Assembly (NCBI RefSeq): GCF_000145275.1
Contig: NC_014393.1
Location: 682,001-746,000 of the forward strand
DNA: 64,000 nt
Source of the DNA: Clostridium cellulovorans 743B
GTDB taxonomy: Bacteria; Bacillota; Clostridia; Clostridiales; Clostridiaceae
Reading direction: 5' to 3'
Positions within the stretch are counted from its first letter, which is position 1. Each line of letters begins with the position of its first letter. The notes under the pieces are model-generated. The model saw only the letters and a list, made by a program, of their open reading frames with translations, was not told where the DNA came from and did not search any database. This document shows positions 62,046 to 64,000 of the stretch, piece by piece. The position numbers and the translations under genes are program-made.

Positions 62046-62843
62046 TTATATAGAATTTATTCCATAAATGGATTTTTCTACATCTTCTTTTGAAACGTTG
62101 CTCAAATATGAAAAGTTACATTCTAAAGCTTTATTTAGCATCCCTAAAGCCTCTTCAGTTCGGCTTTCTTTGCTTAAGGTCATAGCATAATAATAATATG
62201 CTGTAACAAAAGTAGGAGTCATAGGGATTAATTTATCATATATTTCTAAAGCTTTTGAATACTGGCCTTTGAAGTAATAACTTTGAGCGAGGTTATCTAA
62301 TATACTAGCATCAGAATCGTTATATTCATATGCTTCTAAATTAAATTCTAGTGCTTTATCGTAATCTTTATTTAAAAGAAGAAAATATCCTAAGTTTTGA
62401 TACAAAGTGGTGTTTTTCTTTTGGTTGTATTCTTCCATTAAAAGATTAATAGCTTCATCTAATTTATTTTTTTTCCATAACACTAAAGAATAGTTTAACT
62501 TCCAAGATAATTTATCTGTAGGGTTAAGGGTTTTATTTTTAAACTTACTTAAAACAGCATCACTTTCTTCTAAATTGCCCATCCTTATTAACAGATAACC
62601 GTATGAAATTTTCATTTTATCTGGAGCGTGCCATGAGGAATAGGCAAGCTTATATAAGCTAAGAGCTTTATGCATATTCTTTTGGGTATAATGCAAATTT
62701 GCTCTATACATAAGTATAGAAGGGAAGTTTGTATATATTAAAAGTAGAATGAAAATTAAGACACCTATGATTTTACTATAAAAAAGAAATATAGGTAGTG
62801 AAATTATTACAGAAAGTAAAGTCAGTAATTTTTGTTTGCTCAT
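62046..62843 (-). CDS. Tetratricopeptide-repeat membrane protein
   Basis: 265 residues. Two short hydrophobic helices near the N-terminus (about 7-23 and 26-42) anchor it; then about six TPR-like helix pairs (MHKALSLYKLAYSSW, YDKALEFNLEAYEYN, YSKALEIYDKLIPMTP, TEEALGMLNKALE). It probably mediates protein-protein contacts at the inner membrane. AAAGGA precedes the ATG. Monocistronic, partner unknown. Confidence 0.85.
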   Translation of the reverse strand: MSKQKLLTLLSVIISLPIFLFYSKIIGVLIFILLLIYTNFPSILMYRANLHYTQKNMHKALSLYKLAYSSWHAPDKMKISYGYLLIRMGNLEESDAVLSKFKNKTLNPTDKLSWKLNYSLVLWKKNKLDEAINLLMEEYNQKKNTTLYQNLGYFLLLNKDYDKALEFNLEAYEYNDSDASILDNLAQSYYFKGQYSKALEIYDKLIPMTPTFVTAYYYYAMTLSKESRTEEALGMLNKALECNFSYLSNVSKEDVEKSIYGINSI

Positions 62844-63257
62844 ATTGAATCATCCTTTTCTAAGTTGCATTTTTAGATATAGAATTTATTGCGAATCTAG
62901 GTAAATATATTGTAAGAAGAGTATTTTAAAAAATCTTTAAATGTAAAGAAACTTGTATTAAGCGCCATTAAGTACAATATATATGTAAGTTGAAATAAAG
63001 TTTCTACAATAAATTTATGTACTAGTGATAAGACCAATATATATTTTTAATAGTAACATATATATTATAAATATTAACTAATGGTTTAGTAAATATATAA
63101 ATGATCAACGGCATTAATAATGATTAATTTGTTAATAAAAAACTTCCTTTTACTTAAGTTTTACGGTATTCTTTTATTAGTATACATTTTTATTAATGAT
63201 TTTTTAAAGAAGAAAAATAGATGAATAGAAAGAGAAAATAAATAGGGGAAAACTGAT
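62844..63257. other. Intergenic gap before TVP38 gene
   Basis: 414 bp, very AT-rich, with no supportable gene or strong hairpin. It holds the promoters of both divergent neighbours, but I cannot assign them. Confidence 0.45.
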
Positions 63258-63905
63258 ATGAGGAAATTTGATTGGAAGAAAATTGCCATTGTAGTAATCT
63301 GGATAGCCATGGTTACATTTTTATATAAGGCAGGCTTAATTACAACTGATGCAAGCAAAATAAGAAGAATACTTTTGGAACACCAGCATAAAGCTACAAT
63401 AATTTTTATGCTTATATCTGTTGCGAGGATTATAGTGTTCATTCCTAGTGCTGTATTAATTGTCCTAGGTGGAACTATATTTGGGCCCGTTAAGGGGTTT
63501 GTATTATCGATGATTGCTATGATAATTAGCGAAAGTATAGTGTTTTTTATAGGAAAATACTATGTGGGAGAAAAAGCCAATGGGTATTTATATCGTAAGC
63601 ATGGAGATATAATGAGACTGATGGAGAAATATAGGGATAAATTTTTAGTTGTAGGAATGTTATGCCCAGTTGCTCCACTAGATGTAATATGTTTTATTTC
63701 TTCGATATTTGGCTACAGTTATAGGAAGTTTGTAACTATATTGATTGCAACTCATATACCTTTTGTGACTTTATGTAGTCTTTTAGGCGAGAGTTATGAA
63801 AAGTCTGCTATTAATAAAATTGTTATAATATCATTGTTGTTAGTTTTAGTTTTCTACACTTATAAAACCTGGAGTACTTTTAAAAAGGAATTGAAGGAAG
63901 CATAA
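63258..63905 (+). CDS. TVP38/TMEM64-family (VTT-domain) membrane protein
   Basis: 215 residues with five to six helices (about 8-26, 45-72, 75-97, 128-148, 160-180, 188-205). The VTT/SNARE-associated core includes FIPSAVLIVLGGTIFGPVKG and CPVAPLDVICFISSIFG, matching TVP38/DedA-like proteins that move lipids across membranes (family knowledge). GGGG site upstream of the ATG. The single gene ends about 95 bp from the window edge. Confidence 0.88.
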   Translation: MRKFDWKKIAIVVIWIAMVTFLYKAGLITTDASKIRRILLEHQHKATIIFMLISVARIIVFIPSAVLIVLGGTIFGPVKGFVLSMIAMIISESIVFFIGKYYVGEKANGYLYRKHGDIMRLMEKYRDKFLVVGMLCPVAPLDVICFISSIFGYSYRKFVTILIATHIPFVTLCSLLGESYEKSAINKIVIISLLLVLVFYTYKTWSTFKKELKEA

Positions 63906-64000
63906 AGAAGAATTTTGAAGTTAATAAAAACTCACTTTTGTTCCTAACATAAGCTTATTATTAAATATTTTGAGGGAAACTATGAATTATGTTTATATAT

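Overview
The window is AT-rich (roughly 30% G+C by eye), uses AGGAGG-type ribosome binding sites, short intergenic gaps and strong hairpin-plus-T terminators. Its gene families (ChW-like repeats, DUF445 pairs, YesL, TVP38, a ytr-like ABC operon, a cohesin-like module) point to a mesophilic saccharolytic Clostridium or close relative in the Firmicutes. I saw no rRNA, tRNA or CRISPR array.

Layout. 1-748: 5' part of a class II fructose-bisphosphate aldolase (minus). 1190-1846: lipoprotein beta-carbonic anhydrase. 1982-4120 (minus): tyrosine-phosphorylation control module for exopolysaccharide (Wzz-like CpsC, BY-kinase CpsD, PHP phosphatase CpsB), divergent from a mannose-1-phosphate guanylyltransferase (4486-5535). 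5766-8944: AraC regulator divergent from a GH36 alpha-galactosidase. 9228-10784: DUF2325 coiled-coil protein. 11295-25034: an Rhs/YD-repeat polymorphic toxin locus with a 3288-residue secreted protein, its candidate immunity gene, two orphan toxin/immunity cassettes and one decayed cassette. 25158-27572 (minus): secreted protein with a cohesin-like module and five 125-residue carbohydrate-binding-like repeats. 27785-32069: DEAD-box helicase, then a PspA / zinc-ribbon / SPFH membrane-stress operon. 32431-36042: two tandem chemoreceptors. 36270-38846: ABC exporter genes. 38971-39603: lipoprotein. 39931-46212: GntR-controlled ytr-like operon with two ABC systems and a membrane-fusion protein. 46492-49049 (minus): two DUF445 proteins. 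49364-57330: pentose/glycan region (GH95, xylA, transaldolase, xylB, ROK regulator, with msrA inserted convergently). 57568-60053: DegV and an IS30 transposase, followed by a degenerate 20-bp repeat array. 60597-63905: YesL pair, TPR protein and TVP38 membrane protein.

How it works together. Two regions are catabolic: the AraC/alpha-galactosidase pair and the GH95-xylA-tal-xylB block. In the second, GH95 and xylA share a nearly identical promoter-proximal 31-bp element and each has a candidate cre site just downstream of the -10. The most unusual region is the Rhs locus. A 389-bp block of the rhs 3' end is repeated without indels in front of a different toxin C-terminus, and the orphan toxin tips lack proper starts, as expected for a reservoir that swaps tips by recombination. 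The Rhs protein also carries a dockerin-like calcium loop among its YD repeats, and the neighbouring secreted protein carries a cohesin-like module. A physical link between toxin and glycan-binding scaffold is therefore a testable idea, not a demonstrated one.
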